From Gallionellales bacterium GWA2_60_18 (GTDB taxonomy: Bacteria > Pseudomonadota > Gammaproteobacteria > Burkholderiales > Gallionellaceae), in contig MGWS01000008.1 in assembly GCA_001801105.1 (NCBI GenBank), positions 62,001 to 126,000 on the forward strand: 64,000 nucleotides of DNA, written 5' to 3'. This document shows, in pieces, positions 55,211-63,765 of the stretch; the first letter of the stretch is position 1; each line of letters opens with the position of its first letter. The notes beneath the pieces are model-generated. The model was not told the DNA's origin. It did not search any database and saw only the letters and a program-made list of their open reading frames with translations. The translations under genes were made by a program, and so were the position numbers.

Positions 55211-55248
55211 AAAACGAGTTGCGCATTATATGGATATTCAAATTGCTG

Positions 55249-56037
55249 TCAATAATCTTGCCGGTAATTTTTTCCCAGTCCGAATAAACGCGCGAAATTT
55301 TCCGTGGTGCGCTGCCCCACTTCCGCCACCGCGATGCCGCGCAATGCGGCGATCTCCTCGGCCACATACTTCACATAGGCCGGCTGGTTGAGCTTGCCGC
55401 GATGCGGCGCAGGCGCGAGATACGGCGCATCGGTCTCGATCAGGATGCGCTCCAGCGGCACACGCCGCGCTACCTCCTTGATCTGTTTGGCGTTCTTGAA
55501 CGTAACGATGCCGGAGAACGAGATGTAGAAACCCATCGCCAGTGCCGCTTCCGCTACTTCCCAAGTCTCGGTGAAACAGTGCATCACGCCGCATACCTCG
55601 GACGCGCGCTCTTCCGCCATGATGCGCAGGGTGTCGTCCGCCGCCTCACGGGTATGGATGATGAGCGGCTTGCCGGATTCATGCGCGGCGCGGATGTGAT
55701 TGCGGAAGCGCTCGCGCTGCCATTCCAGGTCACCCTTCAGGCGATAATAATCCAGCCCGGTCTCGCCGATGGCGATCACTTTGGGATGGCGCGCCAGTTC
55801 GACCAGACGCGCGGCATCGGGTTCTTCCGCATCTTCGTAATCCGGGTGCACACCGACCGAGGCGTAGAGGTTGGCATGCTGCTCGGCGAGCGCGAGCACC
55901 CGCGGGAGATCGCGCAGGTTGACCGAGACGCACAGCGCGGCGACCACTTCGTTGCGCTGCATCTGCGCCAGCACCTCGGCGAGGTTTGCGGCAAGTTCGG
56001 GGAAATCGAGATGGCAATGCGAATCGACGAAGGGCAT
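55249..56037 (-). CDS. tatD: TatD-family metal-dependent deoxyribonuclease
   Basis: A 262-aa TIM-barrel hydrolase of the TatD family, a 3'-5' nuclease and quality-control enzyme. Metal ligands are in FVDSHCHLDF (residues 3-12), IAIGETGLDYYR, LIIHTREA, VMHCFTETWEVAE and LIETDAPYLAP. It follows holB by 2 nt. In many relatives a pilZ gene lies between holB and tatD; there is no room for one here. Confidence 0.95.
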   Translation of the reverse strand: MPFVDSHCHLDFPELAANLAEVLAQMQRNEVVAALCVSVNLRDLPRVLALAEQHANLYASVGVHPDYEDAEEPDAARLVELARHPKVIAIGETGLDYYRLKGDLEWQRERFRNHIRAAHESGKPLIIHTREAADDTLRIMAEERASEVCGVMHCFTETWEVAEAALAMGFYISFSGIVTFKNAKQIKEVARRVPLERILIETDAPYLAPAPHRGKLNQPAYVKYVAEEIAALRGIAVAEVGQRTTENFARLFGLGKNYRQDY

Positions 56038-56039
56038 GG

Positions 56040-57059
56040 TTATTCAAGCATGAGTTGCCGGTAGGAAAACAACAGGGATTCAAAAAACAGCTTCGGGTTG
56101 AGCGTGTGCCGCGCCTCGCGTTTTGCAGTTTGCAGGTATTTCTGCAGGCGCGCGATGTTCAGCGGATCGACCGGCTCGACCAGTTTGCGGATAGCGGCCT
56201 CCTCGCCGGGATGGTAACGCAGCCTGCCCGCCTGCTTCATCGAACCGAGGTCGTAGCACCATTGTTGCAGCCACTGCACCACCAGCACCTGCTCGGTCTT
56301 CTGCAAGGCATCCGCCAGCGCGAACACGTCCAGTGCGGCGGGCTGGCGCACGGCGCACAGCAATTTCTCGCGCTCCCCGCTGCCCAGTTGCTCGTCCATT
56401 TGAACCGCCTGCAACGGCGCAAAACCGGATGCGGCGAGCGCTTCGGCAGGATTCTTCACGCCCTGCTGCGCCAGCCAGCGCCCGGCGCTGGTCGCATCCG
56501 GCGCCGCCAGCGCGAACGACAGGCAGCGGCTCAGGATGGTGGGCAGCAGTTGCTGCGGCTTGTGCGACACCAGGATGAACAGCAGGCCTTGCGGCGGTTC
56601 TTCGAGATTCTTCAGCAGTGCGTTCGCGGCATTGAGGTTCATCGCCTCGGCGGGATGGATGACCACCACGCGCCCACCACCCTGATGCGCCGACATGCCG
56701 ATGAAATCGGCCAGAGCGCGCACCTGGTCGACGGAAATCTGCTTGCTGGGTTTCTTGCCGGACTTCTTTTCTGATTCGCCGCCTTCACCCTCCTCGTCAT
56801 CCTGACTCAAGGCCTCCGGCTGCAACAGGCGAAAATCGGGATGCGAACCCTGAGAAAACCAGTGGCATGAAGGACACTGCCCGCAGGCGAAACCGGATTC
56901 GTCCAACTGTTGGCACAACAGGCTGCGGGCAAAACTCAATGCCAGATCGAGCTTGCCTATCCCCTGGCTGCCCTTGAACAGCAGGCCGGACAGCGGACGC
57001 TTGCGCAACTCGCGCAGGCGCTCCCAATCGCTCTCTTGCCATGGATAAATGCTTTTCAT
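56040..57059 (-). CDS. holB: DNA polymerase III subunit delta'
   Basis: Delta' is the stator of the clamp loader. The 339-aa product has a P-loop-like GSQGIGK at 30-36, the zinc-binding cysteines (CGQCPSCHW plus C upstream), and the arginine-finger SRC motif in ILSRCLSF. Residues ~105-130 form a charged Glu/Lys/Ser-rich insert (EGEGGESEKKSGKKPSK). It is tightly packed between tmk and tatD (1- and 2-nt gaps). Confidence 0.94.
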   Translation of the reverse strand: MKSIYPWQESDWERLRELRKRPLSGLLFKGSQGIGKLDLALSFARSLLCQQLDESGFACGQCPSCHWFSQGSHPDFRLLQPEALSQDDEEGEGGESEKKSGKKPSKQISVDQVRALADFIGMSAHQGGGRVVVIHPAEAMNLNAANALLKNLEEPPQGLLFILVSHKPQQLLPTILSRCLSFALAAPDATSAGRWLAQQGVKNPAEALAASGFAPLQAVQMDEQLGSGEREKLLCAVRQPAALDVFALADALQKTEQVLVVQWLQQWCYDLGSMKQAGRLRYHPGEEAAIRKLVEPVDPLNIARLQKYLQTAKREARHTLNPKLFFESLLFSYRQLMLE

Positions 57060-57060
57060 T

Positions 57061-57663
57061 TCAAATCGATACAGCTATCTCTTCAAGCTGCAACTTAACC
57101 TTATCCAGCGTCCGTCCCGCATCGATTACGGCGTAGCGTTGCGGATTTTCCCGCACGCGCCGGTGGTATCCGGCACGCACGCGCTCGAAGAAATCGGCCT
57201 GTTCCTGTTCGAAGCGATCCAGCGAAACATTGTTGCTCAGGCGCTGCCGCGCCACCTCGACGGACACGTCGAAGAACAGCGTCAGGTCGGGTTGCAGGTC
57301 GGCATGCACCCATTGTTCGAGTTGCCCCAGTTTGTCCCAATCCAGCCCCCGCCCCGCCCCCTGATAGGCGAAACTCGCGTCGCTGAAGCGATCCGAGATC
57401 ACCCATTTGCCCGCGCGCAACGCCGGCCTGATGACCTGCTCGATGTGCTCCAGACGCGCCGCGAACATCAGCAGCGCCTCGGTGCCGATGCTCATGGTCT
57501 GGTGCAGCAACATTTCGCGCAACTGTTCTCCCAGCGGCGTGCCGCCCGGCTCGCGCGTGACCACGACATCCAGCCCGCGCTGGCGCAATGCATCGGCGAA
57601 CCAAGCCAGATGGGTGCTCTTGCCGGCGCCGTCCATGCCTTCGAAGGTGATGAATTTGCTCAT
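57061..57663 (-). CDS. tmk: Thymidylate kinase
   Basis: Phosphorylates dTMP to dTDP. The 200-aa product has the P-loop [10 protein letters not shown] (8-17), [12 protein letters not shown], and the DR-motif [18 protein letters not shown], plus a LID region [15 protein letters not shown] 57663 is fixed by [12 protein letters not shown]. No ribosome-binding site is present; the 7-nt-unit inverted repeat ends 13 nt upstream. Confidence 0.96.
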   Translation of the reverse strand: MSKFITFEGMDGAGKSTHLAWFADALRQRGLDVVVTREPGGTPLGEQLREMLLHQTMSIGTEALLMFAARLEHIEQVIRPALRAGKWVISDRFSDASFAYQGAGRGLDWDKLGQLEQWVHADLQPDLTLFFDVSVEVARQRLSNNVSLDRFEQEQADFFERVRAGYHRRVRENPQRYAVIDAGRTLDKVKLQLEEIAVSI

Positions 57664-57676
57664 TATTATTAGTTAC

Positions 57677-57771
57677 TAGTCGTTAATCGTTAGTCGTTAG
57701 TCGTTAGTTGGCATCGCGCTACGCGGCTTTGGTTTCAACTAACATCTAACGACTACCGACTAACGTCTGCA
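57677..57771. repeat. Inverted repeat built of 7-nt units, upstream of tmk (copy B)
   Basis: On the plus strand five consecutive heptads TAGTCGT, TAATCGT, TAGTCGT, TAGTCGT, TAGTTGG (57677-57711) face AACTAAC, ATCTAAC, GACTACC, GACTAAC, GTCTGCA (57737-57771). The arms pair around a 25-nt loop. Copy A has the same units and the same terminal (G/A)(A/T)CTGCATT sequence. It fills the mltG-tmk spacer. Confidence 0.88.
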
Positions 57772-57776
57772 TTCCC

Positions 57777-58757
57777 TTATTTCTGATATTTGTTAACCGC
57801 CCGGTTATGCTCGTTCAGGCTGGCGGAGAAGTGCGAGGAACCGTCCCCGCGCGCCACGAAGTATAGCGCGTCGGTCTGCGCCGGATGCAAGGCCGTTTGT
57901 AACGAGGCCAGTCCGGGCAATGCGATCGGCGTGGGCGTCAGCCCGGCGCGGGTATAGGTGTTGTACGGCGTATCGGCGAGCAAGTCGCGCTTGCGCAGGT
58001 TGCCGTCGAACTTGCTGCCGAGGCCGTAGATCACGGTCGGGTCGGTTTGCAGCAGCATGCCACGGCGCAAACGGTTCACGAACACACCGGCGATCATCGC
58101 GCGGTCTTCCGGCGTGCCGGTCTCCTTCTCGACGATGGAGGCGAGGATCAGCGCCTGATAGGGGGTTTGCAACGGCAGGTTCGCCGCGCGTGTTGCCCAA
58201 GCATCCTGCAGGTGTTGCTGCATGGCCTGGTAGGCGCGCTTGAACACCGCGAGGTCGCTGCTGCCCGCAGCAAAATTGTAGGTATCGGGGAAGAACAGGC
58301 CTTCCGGGTGGTTCTCCGTCGCGCCGATGCGTTGCAGTATCTCCGCATCGGACAGGCCTTTGCTGTCATGGGCGAGGGTTGCTTCTGCGTCCAGCGCGGC
58401 GCGCAACTGCGCGAAGGTCCAGCCTTCGATGACGCTCACCTGCTGCTGGATGACTTCCCCTTTGGCCAGCACTTCCAGCAGCTCCAGCGGCGTGACCGGA
58501 TGTTCCAGCAGGTAACTGCCGGCCTTGATCTGCGATGCCCTGCCCAGCAGGCGCGCCAGCCAGACGAAGGTCCAGTCCTGTTGCAACAGACCGGCCTGGC
58601 GCATGTCGCGCGCCACGGTCTTCAGGCTGCTGCCCGGTTTCAGTTCGAAGATGAACGGCGTGGCAGGCAACGGCAACGGACGGTAGGCGTAGTAACCCGC
58701 TCCAGCCGCAGCGAGCAGCACCAGTAGAATGATCAGTGCAAACAGCCGTCGCATCAT
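57777..58757 (-). CDS. mltG: Endolytic peptidoglycan transglycosylase MltG
   Basis: MltG (YceG) cleaves nascent glycan strands. The 326-aa product has a single N-terminal membrane anchor (~5-22, LFALIILLVLLAAAGAGYY), a LysM-like region, and the catalytic Glu at 210 in ASIVEKETGTPEDRAMIAGVFVNRL. FYPDTY-like and NTYTRAGLTPTPIALPG motifs are typical. Its start overlaps the pabC stop codon by 4 nt. Confidence 0.95.
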   Translation of the reverse strand: MMRRLFALIILLVLLAAAGAGYYAYRPLPLPATPFIFELKPGSSLKTVARDMRQAGLLQQDWTFVWLARLLGRASQIKAGSYLLEHPVTPLELLEVLAKGEVIQQQVSVIEGWTFAQLRAALDAEATLAHDSKGLSDAEILQRIGATENHPEGLFFPDTYNFAAGSSDLAVFKRAYQAMQQHLQDAWATRAANLPLQTPYQALILASIVEKETGTPEDRAMIAGVFVNRLRRGMLLQTDPTVIYGLGSKFDGNLRKRDLLADTPYNTYTRAGLTPTPIALPGLASLQTALHPAQTDALYFVARGDGSSHFSASLNEHNRAVNKYQK

Positions 58758-59578
58758 GCGTCCTGCAGGTCAAGACCGTGCCGGATCCTTGCGGCGACCG
58801 GAAACTGGTCCCAATGGCGTTGTTCCAGCTCGCGTATCGGCCACAGTCCGATGACGCTGTTTACGATGAACAGCTCGTCGGCATGCAGCGCCTCCTCCAG
58901 CCCGATATCGCGCACTTGCAGTGTGACGCCATGCTGCAGCGCCCACGCCATGACCCGTCCGCGCTGTATCCCCGCCACGCCGCAACGCGACAGATCCGGG
59001 GTCGCCAGCCGCCCTTGCGATACCAGGAACAGGTTGCTGCGTATCCCTTCGATCAAATGCCCTTCTGCATCCAGCAACAGCCCTTCTGCCAGCTGCTTGT
59101 CATGCAGTTGCGCCTCGTTCAGTTCCGCTGCCGCCAGCACGTTTTCCAAGCGGTTGAGATGCTTGACGCAGGCCAGGCGCGGCTGCGCTGCCAGACGCAG
59201 GCTGCATACGCGCGCCTTGATGCCTTGTTTCGCCCACTCCGGCGGGTAATCCGGCAAAGGCGAGAAGTCCCAGATGCGCGTGGGTGCCGCAGCGGCGAGC
59301 GGCGTATAACCCCGCGCACCCTCGCCGCGCGTGACGATCAGCTTCACCACGCCGTCCGGATGTTGCGCGAGCACCCGTTCCAGTTCGGCGCAAAGCAACG
59401 CCTCGTCCGGGCAGGCTATGCCCAGCGCGGTACAGTCACGTTTGAGTTTCAGGTAATGCAGGGACCAGTGCAGCGCTTTGCCCTGAACGGCGCGCAGAGT
59501 GCGGAACACCCCGTCGCCGTAGAGCAGACCGCGGTCGCGGATGCTGATCGAATCGCCGGCTGTACCGTTGACCAGCAT
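58754..59578 (-). CDS. pabC: Aminodeoxychorismate lyase
   Basis: A PLP fold-type IV enzyme that makes 4-aminobenzoate for folate. The 274-aa product begins MLVNGTAGDSISIRDRGLLYGDGVFRT, has the PLP lysine K139 in ACVKHLNRLENVLA, and EGIRSNLFLV. Its usual place is between fabF and mltG, as here (13 nt after fabF). Confidence 0.94.
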   Translation of the reverse strand: MLVNGTAGDSISIRDRGLLYGDGVFRTLRAVQGKALHWSLHYLKLKRDCTALGIACPDEALLCAELERVLAQHPDGVVKLIVTRGEGARGYTPLAAAAPTRIWDFSPLPDYPPEWAKQGIKARVCSLRLAAQPRLACVKHLNRLENVLAAAELNEAQLHDKQLAEGLLLDAEGHLIEGIRSNLFLVSQGRLATPDLSRCGVAGIQRGRVMAWALQHGVTLQVRDIGLEEALHADELFIVNSVIGLWPIRELEQRHWDQFPVAARIRHGLDLQDA

Positions 59579-59591
59579 CGCGTATGGAAGG

Positions 59592-60824
59592 CTAGACCTT
59601 GCGGAACACTAAGGAACCGTTGGTTCCGCCGAAACCGAAGTTGTTGTTGACCGCGACATCGATCTTCATGTCGCGCGCAGTATTCGCGCAGTAGTCCAGA
59701 TCGCATTCCGGATCCTGCTCGAAGATGTTGATGGTCGGCGGCGCGACCTGATGATGCACCGCAAGCGCGCAGAATACCGACTCCACGCCGCCCGCGCCGC
59801 CCAGCAAGTGGCCGGTCATGGACTTGGTCGAGCTGATCACCAGCTTGCCGGCGTAGTCGCCGAACGCCAGCTTGATCGCTTCGGTCTCGTTCTTGTCGCC
59901 CAGCGGCGTCGAGGTGCCATGCGCGTTAACGTAATCCACGTCTTGCGGGTTCAGACCGGCGTTGCGCAAAGCATTCAGCATGCTGCGCTTCGGCCCGTCG
60001 GTGTTCGGCGAGGTGATGTGGTAGGCGTCGCCGCTCATGCCGTAGCCCGCCAGTTCCGCGTAGATCTTCGCGCCGCGCGCCTTGGCGTGTTCATATTCTT
60101 CCAGCACCAGCACGCCAGCACCTTCGCCGATCACGAAGCCGTCGCGGTCCTTGTCCCAGGGACGGCTGGCCGTGGCCGGGTCGTCGTTGCGCGTGCTGAG
60201 CGCGCGCGCAGCGGAAAAACCGCCCACTGCCAGCGGGCTGACCGTCGCTTCGGCGCCGCCGGCGACCATCACGTCGGCATCGCCGTATTCGATGATGCGC
60301 GCCGATTCGCCGATGCAGTGCGTGCCGGTGGTGCAAGCGGAAACCATCGCCAGATTCGGCCCTTTCAGGCCATACATCACGGACAGGTTGCCGGAGATCA
60401 TGTTGATGATGGTGCCGGGAATGAAGAACGGCGATATCTTGCGCGGTCCGGAAGCGAGATAGTCGTTATGGGTATCCTCGATCATCGGCAGGCCGCCGAT
60501 GCCGGAACCGATGTTCACGCCGATGCGCTCGGCGTTCTGCTCGGAGACTTCCAGCCCGGAATCCTTGAACGCCTCAATGCCGGCCGCCAGCCCGAAATGG
60601 ATGAAACGATCCATGCGCCGTGCATCCTTGGCAGGAATGAACTGGGTAGGATCGAAATCCTTCACCTCGCCGGCGACCTGCGAAGCCATCGCACTGGCGT
60701 CGAAACGGGTGATCCGGGTGATGCCGGATCTGCCCGCCACGATATTCTGCCAAGTTGTGGCAAGCCCCGTCCCGACCGGGGATACGATCCCCAGCCCGGT
60801 AATCACTACTCTGCGTTTAGACAA
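59592..60824 (-). CDS. fabF: 3-oxoacyl-ACP synthase II FabF
   Basis: Elongating condensing enzyme of fatty-acid synthesis. The 410-aa product has the catalytic triad C164 ([10 protein letters not shown]), H302 ([12 protein letters not shown]) and H339 ([12 protein letters not shown]), with K334 nearby. It starts [18 protein letters not shown]. acpP is 36 nt upstream on the same strand. It belongs to the half of the fab cluster now reversed relative to plsX-fabG. Confidence 0.97.
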   Translation of the reverse strand: MSKRRVVITGLGIVSPVGTGLATTWQNIVAGRSGITRITRFDASAMASQVAGEVKDFDPTQFIPAKDARRMDRFIHFGLAAGIEAFKDSGLEVSEQNAERIGVNIGSGIGGLPMIEDTHNDYLASGPRKISPFFIPGTIINMISGNLSVMYGLKGPNLAMVSACTTGTHCIGESARIIEYGDADVMVAGGAEATVSPLAVGGFSAARALSTRNDDPATASRPWDKDRDGFVIGEGAGVLVLEEYEHAKARGAKIYAELAGYGMSGDAYHITSPNTDGPKRSMLNALRNAGLNPQDVDYVNAHGTSTPLGDKNETEAIKLAFGDYAGKLVISSTKSMTGHLLGGAGGVESVFCALAVHHQVAPPTINIFEQDPECDLDYCANTARDMKIDVAVNNNFGFGGTNGSLVFRKV

Positions 60825-60860
60825 ACCTGCTCCGTTTTATGGATAAACGAAAGAATGGAA

Positions 60861-61094
60861 TTATTTCTGATGCGCCAGGACGTAGTCGAGGGCTTGTTGC
60901 ACGGTGGTGATCTTTTCGGCGTCCTCGTCGGGGATCTCGCATTCGAACTCTTCTTCGAGCGCCATCACCAGTTCGACCGTATCCAGGGAATCTGCGCCCA
61001 GATCGTTCACGAAAGAGGATTCGTTCTTGACTTCGGATTCGTTCACACCCAACTGCTCGGCAACGATCTTTTTAACGCGTTGTTCAATCGACAT
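60861..61094 (-). CDS. acpP: Acyl carrier protein
   Basis: The 77-aa acidic carrier of growing acyl chains. The 4'-phosphopantetheine attachment site is S36 in [18 protein letters not shown] lies 8-9 nt before the ATG. It normally follows fabG directly; here fabG is 53 kb away and points towards it from the other end, so acpP depends on its own promoter. Confidence 0.97.
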   Translation of the reverse strand: MSIEQRVKKIVAEQLGVNESEVKNESSFVNDLGADSLDTVELVMALEEEFECEIPDEDAEKITTVQQALDYVLAHQK

Positions 61095-61135
61095 TTATGT
61101 CTCCCCTACCCTTGGTTGTTGAAAAAGCGGACGCG

Positions 61136-61164
61136 ATTGTATCAAAACTGCCCGGAATTCCAAA
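61136..61164 (-). promoter_or_regulatory. Promoter of acpP
   Basis: On the minus strand TACAAT (61141-61136), preceded by TGA as an extended -10 element, lies 16-17 nt from TTGGAA/TTTGGA (-35). The predicted leader is about 35 nt. This explains how acpP-fabF remain expressed without fabG upstream. Confidence 0.6.
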
Positions 61165-61233
61165 TCGAAACCGCCGAAAATCGCCTAACACCCTTCTGCC
61201 CGCGCACTACCCGATTGATTATCCATGCAGTTT

Positions 61234-63009
61234 TCAATCCAGCGGCGGTGCGACCCGGATGACTTCCTCTGCCGTGGTCAGCCCCACCGCCACTTTTTCC
61301 GCTCCGCTCAGGCGTAGCGGCTTCATCCCCTCCTGCCGCGCCAACGCCTTGATCCCGGCCAGGTCGGCATTCCCGATCACCCGTTTCTTCATCTCCGCGC
61401 TGAGCGAAAGCATCTCGTAGATGCCGGAACGCCCCTTGTAGCCGGTCATGCGGCACTCGAGACAACCTGTCGCGGTGTTGACCTGCGCGGGTTTGGCCGC
61501 CTTCCACGGGCTGACCAGTTCATGCCACGCCTCGTCGCTGATCTCGCCCCGCGCCTTGCAATGCGGGCACAGCGTGCGCACCAGGCGCTGCGCCATCACC
61601 CCCAGCAGGGTCGAGTTGAGCAGATAGGCGGGCACGCCAAGGTCGAGCAGGCGCGTGATGGCAGACGGCGCATCGTTGGTGTGCAGCGACGACAGCACCA
61701 GATGCCCGGTGAGCGCCGCCTGGATCGCCATCTCGGCGGTCTCGCGATCGCGGATCTCGCCCACCATGATGATGTCCGGGTCCTGCCGCAACAGGGTGCG
61801 GATGCCGTCGGCAAAATTCAGCCCGATGTTGTGCTGCACCTGCATCTGGTTGAACGCCGGCTCGATCATTTCGATCGGGTCTTCCACGGAGCAGACGTTC
61901 ACCTCCGGCGTGGCAAGCTGTTTCAGCGTGGAATACAGCGTGGTGGTCTTGCCCGAACCAGTCGGCCCGGTGACCAGGATGATGCCGTTGGGCTGGCGCG
62001 TCCACTCGTCCCACAACGCGGTCTGTTCGCGCGAGAAGCCGAGGTCGGCGAAATTCTTCACCAGTATCTCCGGATCGAAGATGCGCATCACCAGCTTCTC
62101 GCCGAAAGCGGTCGGCATGGTAGACAGGCGCAACTCGATCTCGTCGCCGTCCGCGCTCACCGTCTTGATGCGCCCGTCCTGCGGCCGGCGCTTTTCCACC
62201 ATGTCCATGCGCCCGAGCAGCTTGATGCGGTTGGTGATGGCATTGGTCACGCTGGAAGGAAGCTGATAGACCTGATGCAGCACCCCGTCGATGCGGAAAC
62301 GCACGATGCCGAGATCGCGGCGCGGCTCCAGATGGATATCGCTGGCGCGCTGCTCGAAGGCATACTTGAACAGCCAGTCCACCAGCGTGACGACGTGCTG
62401 TTCGTTGGCGTCCAGGTTCTTGTTCTTGCCCAGCTCTACCAGTTGCTCGAAGTTCTGCACCCCGATGACCTGCCCGGTCTTGGCCTTGTTCGCGAGTGCC
62501 ACCGAATCGGCGAGACTGTATATCTCCGGCAGGTAATGGCTGATGTCCAGCGGGCTGGCCAGCACCAGTCTGATCTTCAGATTGAGCACACGCTCCAGTT
62601 CGACGACCCAGTCGGTCACGAACGGCTCGGCCGTGGCGATAGTCACCTCGCCTGACGTCACCTTGACCGGCATGATCTTCAAGCGCTCGGCATAGGATTT
62701 GGAAACGACATGCGCGATGCCGGCAAAATTCAGTTGTAACGGGTCGATATGAAAATACGGCATGCCGATATGCGCCGCCAGCCACTCGGTGAGGAACTCG
62801 GTGGTGAGCGGCTTGTTGGGCGGCAGCGCGCTACGCCACTTCTGCTCGCCCAACACGACCAGCGGGTGGCCGTGCCCGCTCTTGTGATTGCGCAGCAGCC
62901 TCTCCGCTTCCGTCGCCGGCACCATGTCGTCGCGCACCAGCCAGCGCAGCACGAACTCAAGCGTCAGCTTCTGCCCCTGCTGCGCGGCGATGAAATTCTC
63001 TTTGGACAT
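61234..63009 (-). CDS. GspE/PilB-family secretion ATPase
   Basis: A 591-aa ATPase of the type II secretion/type IV pilus superfamily. The N-terminal half contains an MshE-type domain (to ~165). The motor has RASDIHLEP, Walker A GPTGSGKT at 348-355, the Asp box (VCSVEDPIE), Walker B IIMVGEIRDRETAEMA, the His box SLHTNDAPSAITRLLDLG, and a C4 zinc motif (CPHC...CLECRMTGYKGR). No other secretion or pilus gene is adjacent, so its machine is elsewhere in the genome. Confidence 0.92.
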   Translation of the reverse strand: MSKENFIAAQQGQKLTLEFVLRWLVRDDMVPATEAERLLRNHKSGHGHPLVVLGEQKWRSALPPNKPLTTEFLTEWLAAHIGMPYFHIDPLQLNFAGIAHVVSKSYAERLKIMPVKVTSGEVTIATAEPFVTDWVVELERVLNLKIRLVLASPLDISHYLPEIYSLADSVALANKAKTGQVIGVQNFEQLVELGKNKNLDANEQHVVTLVDWLFKYAFEQRASDIHLEPRRDLGIVRFRIDGVLHQVYQLPSSVTNAITNRIKLLGRMDMVEKRRPQDGRIKTVSADGDEIELRLSTMPTAFGEKLVMRIFDPEILVKNFADLGFSREQTALWDEWTRQPNGIILVTGPTGSGKTTTLYSTLKQLATPEVNVCSVEDPIEMIEPAFNQMQVQHNIGLNFADGIRTLLRQDPDIIMVGEIRDRETAEMAIQAALTGHLVLSSLHTNDAPSAITRLLDLGVPAYLLNSTLLGVMAQRLVRTLCPHCKARGEISDEAWHELVSPWKAAKPAQVNTATGCLECRMTGYKGRSGIYEMLSLSAEMKKRVIGNADLAGIKALARQEGMKPLRLSGAEKVAVGLTTAEEVIRVAPPLD

Positions 63010-63124
63010 GGCAACCCACCCCGATGGAATTACATAAGTCTAATGGCTCGCGGAGCGAAGTGGGAATGCTTCGCGGGTATCCGGCTCGTTGCCGGTCATT
63101 GCCATTGCAACACTACACTTGAAC

Positions 63125-63188
63125 ATGGATAAACAGGATGCACAGGATTTCATCACGGCATTTCATCCTGCCCATCCTGTATATCCAT
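63125..63188. repeat. Long inverted repeat between cytochrome and GspE-like genes
   Basis: Left arm ATGGATAAACAGGATG...CAGGAT (63125-63148) pairs with right arm ATCCTG...CATCCTGTATATCCAT (63165-63188), 24-nt arms with few mismatches and a 16-nt loop. The ACAGGAT core resembles a known family of intergenic inverted repeats. It may end transcription from the cytochrome gene. Confidence 0.75.
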
Positions 63189-63246
63189 GCATGAAGCCAG
63201 TGGTCGGCAGGGTGGAAAGGCCACACTGTATCCGCCGTGCGACCAT

Positions 63247-63765
63247 CTAGCGCGGCAATTCGCCCTCTTCGGATCCGGAATGCGCCTTGTCGACAAGACG
63301 GTAAGAATCATGGCAGGCAACGCATTTCAGCATCGTCTGCGAAAGACGCCTCATGATGCCCTTGGTATTTTCGCCATTCCTGGAGTCCTTGAGTTTTTCC
63401 GCATCCCCGGCCAAGCCCTCAAAATCCGCATGCACCATGACCGAAAGCTCGCGGAACGTGACTGCCGAGCGCGTCGGGAACATGAGCCTGGCATTGTAGA
63501 CGTTGATGGTGCCGAGCGTACGAGCGGCAGCGGCAACCCGCGTCATATCATCCTCTGCGAGTGCCGAGAACATTTCCTGCAGCCCTTTCAGGTACTGGCG
63601 CATATCGCCGAGCACGCGGGTTCGTTCACTTGGCCGCAGCATCACCGGAATACGATTATCCTGATTGACCACAGCCGTCTTCTCCTGCGCATACACCGCC
63701 GTGTCGGCAAAAACAGCAGCACACAGCACAAAACCGGTTACCAGTTTATGTATCGTAGTGTTCAT
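63247..63765 (-). CDS. Cytochrome c'-like monohaem protein
   Basis: A 172-aa exported protein with signal peptide (LVTGFVLCAAVFADTAVYA) and a helical body ending in a single haem motif CVACHDSYRL near residue 149, the position seen in cytochrome c' and related four-helix-bundle cytochromes. The C-terminal tail is about 18 residues longer than usual. Function could be NO or redox handling; no partner gene is adjacent. The last 235 nt of the window (63766-64000) show no gene beyond its leader (GGAGGGAAAATC before the ATG). Confidence 0.85.
   Translation of the reverse strand: MNTTIHKLVTGFVLCAAVFADTAVYAQEKTAVVNQDNRIPVMLRPSERTRVLGDMRQYLKGLQEMFSALAEDDMTRVAAAARTLGTINVYNARLMFPTRSAVTFRELSVMVHADFEGLAGDAEKLKDSRNGENTKGIMRRLSQTMLKCVACHDSYRLVDKAHSGSEEGELPR

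Noticed and set aside
5625..57771. Heptad repeats A and B considered as the recombination ends of the proposed inversion
   Set aside because: They lie inside the gene clusters (before fabD and tmk), not at the fabG and acpP boundaries; an inversion between them would have split other genes.
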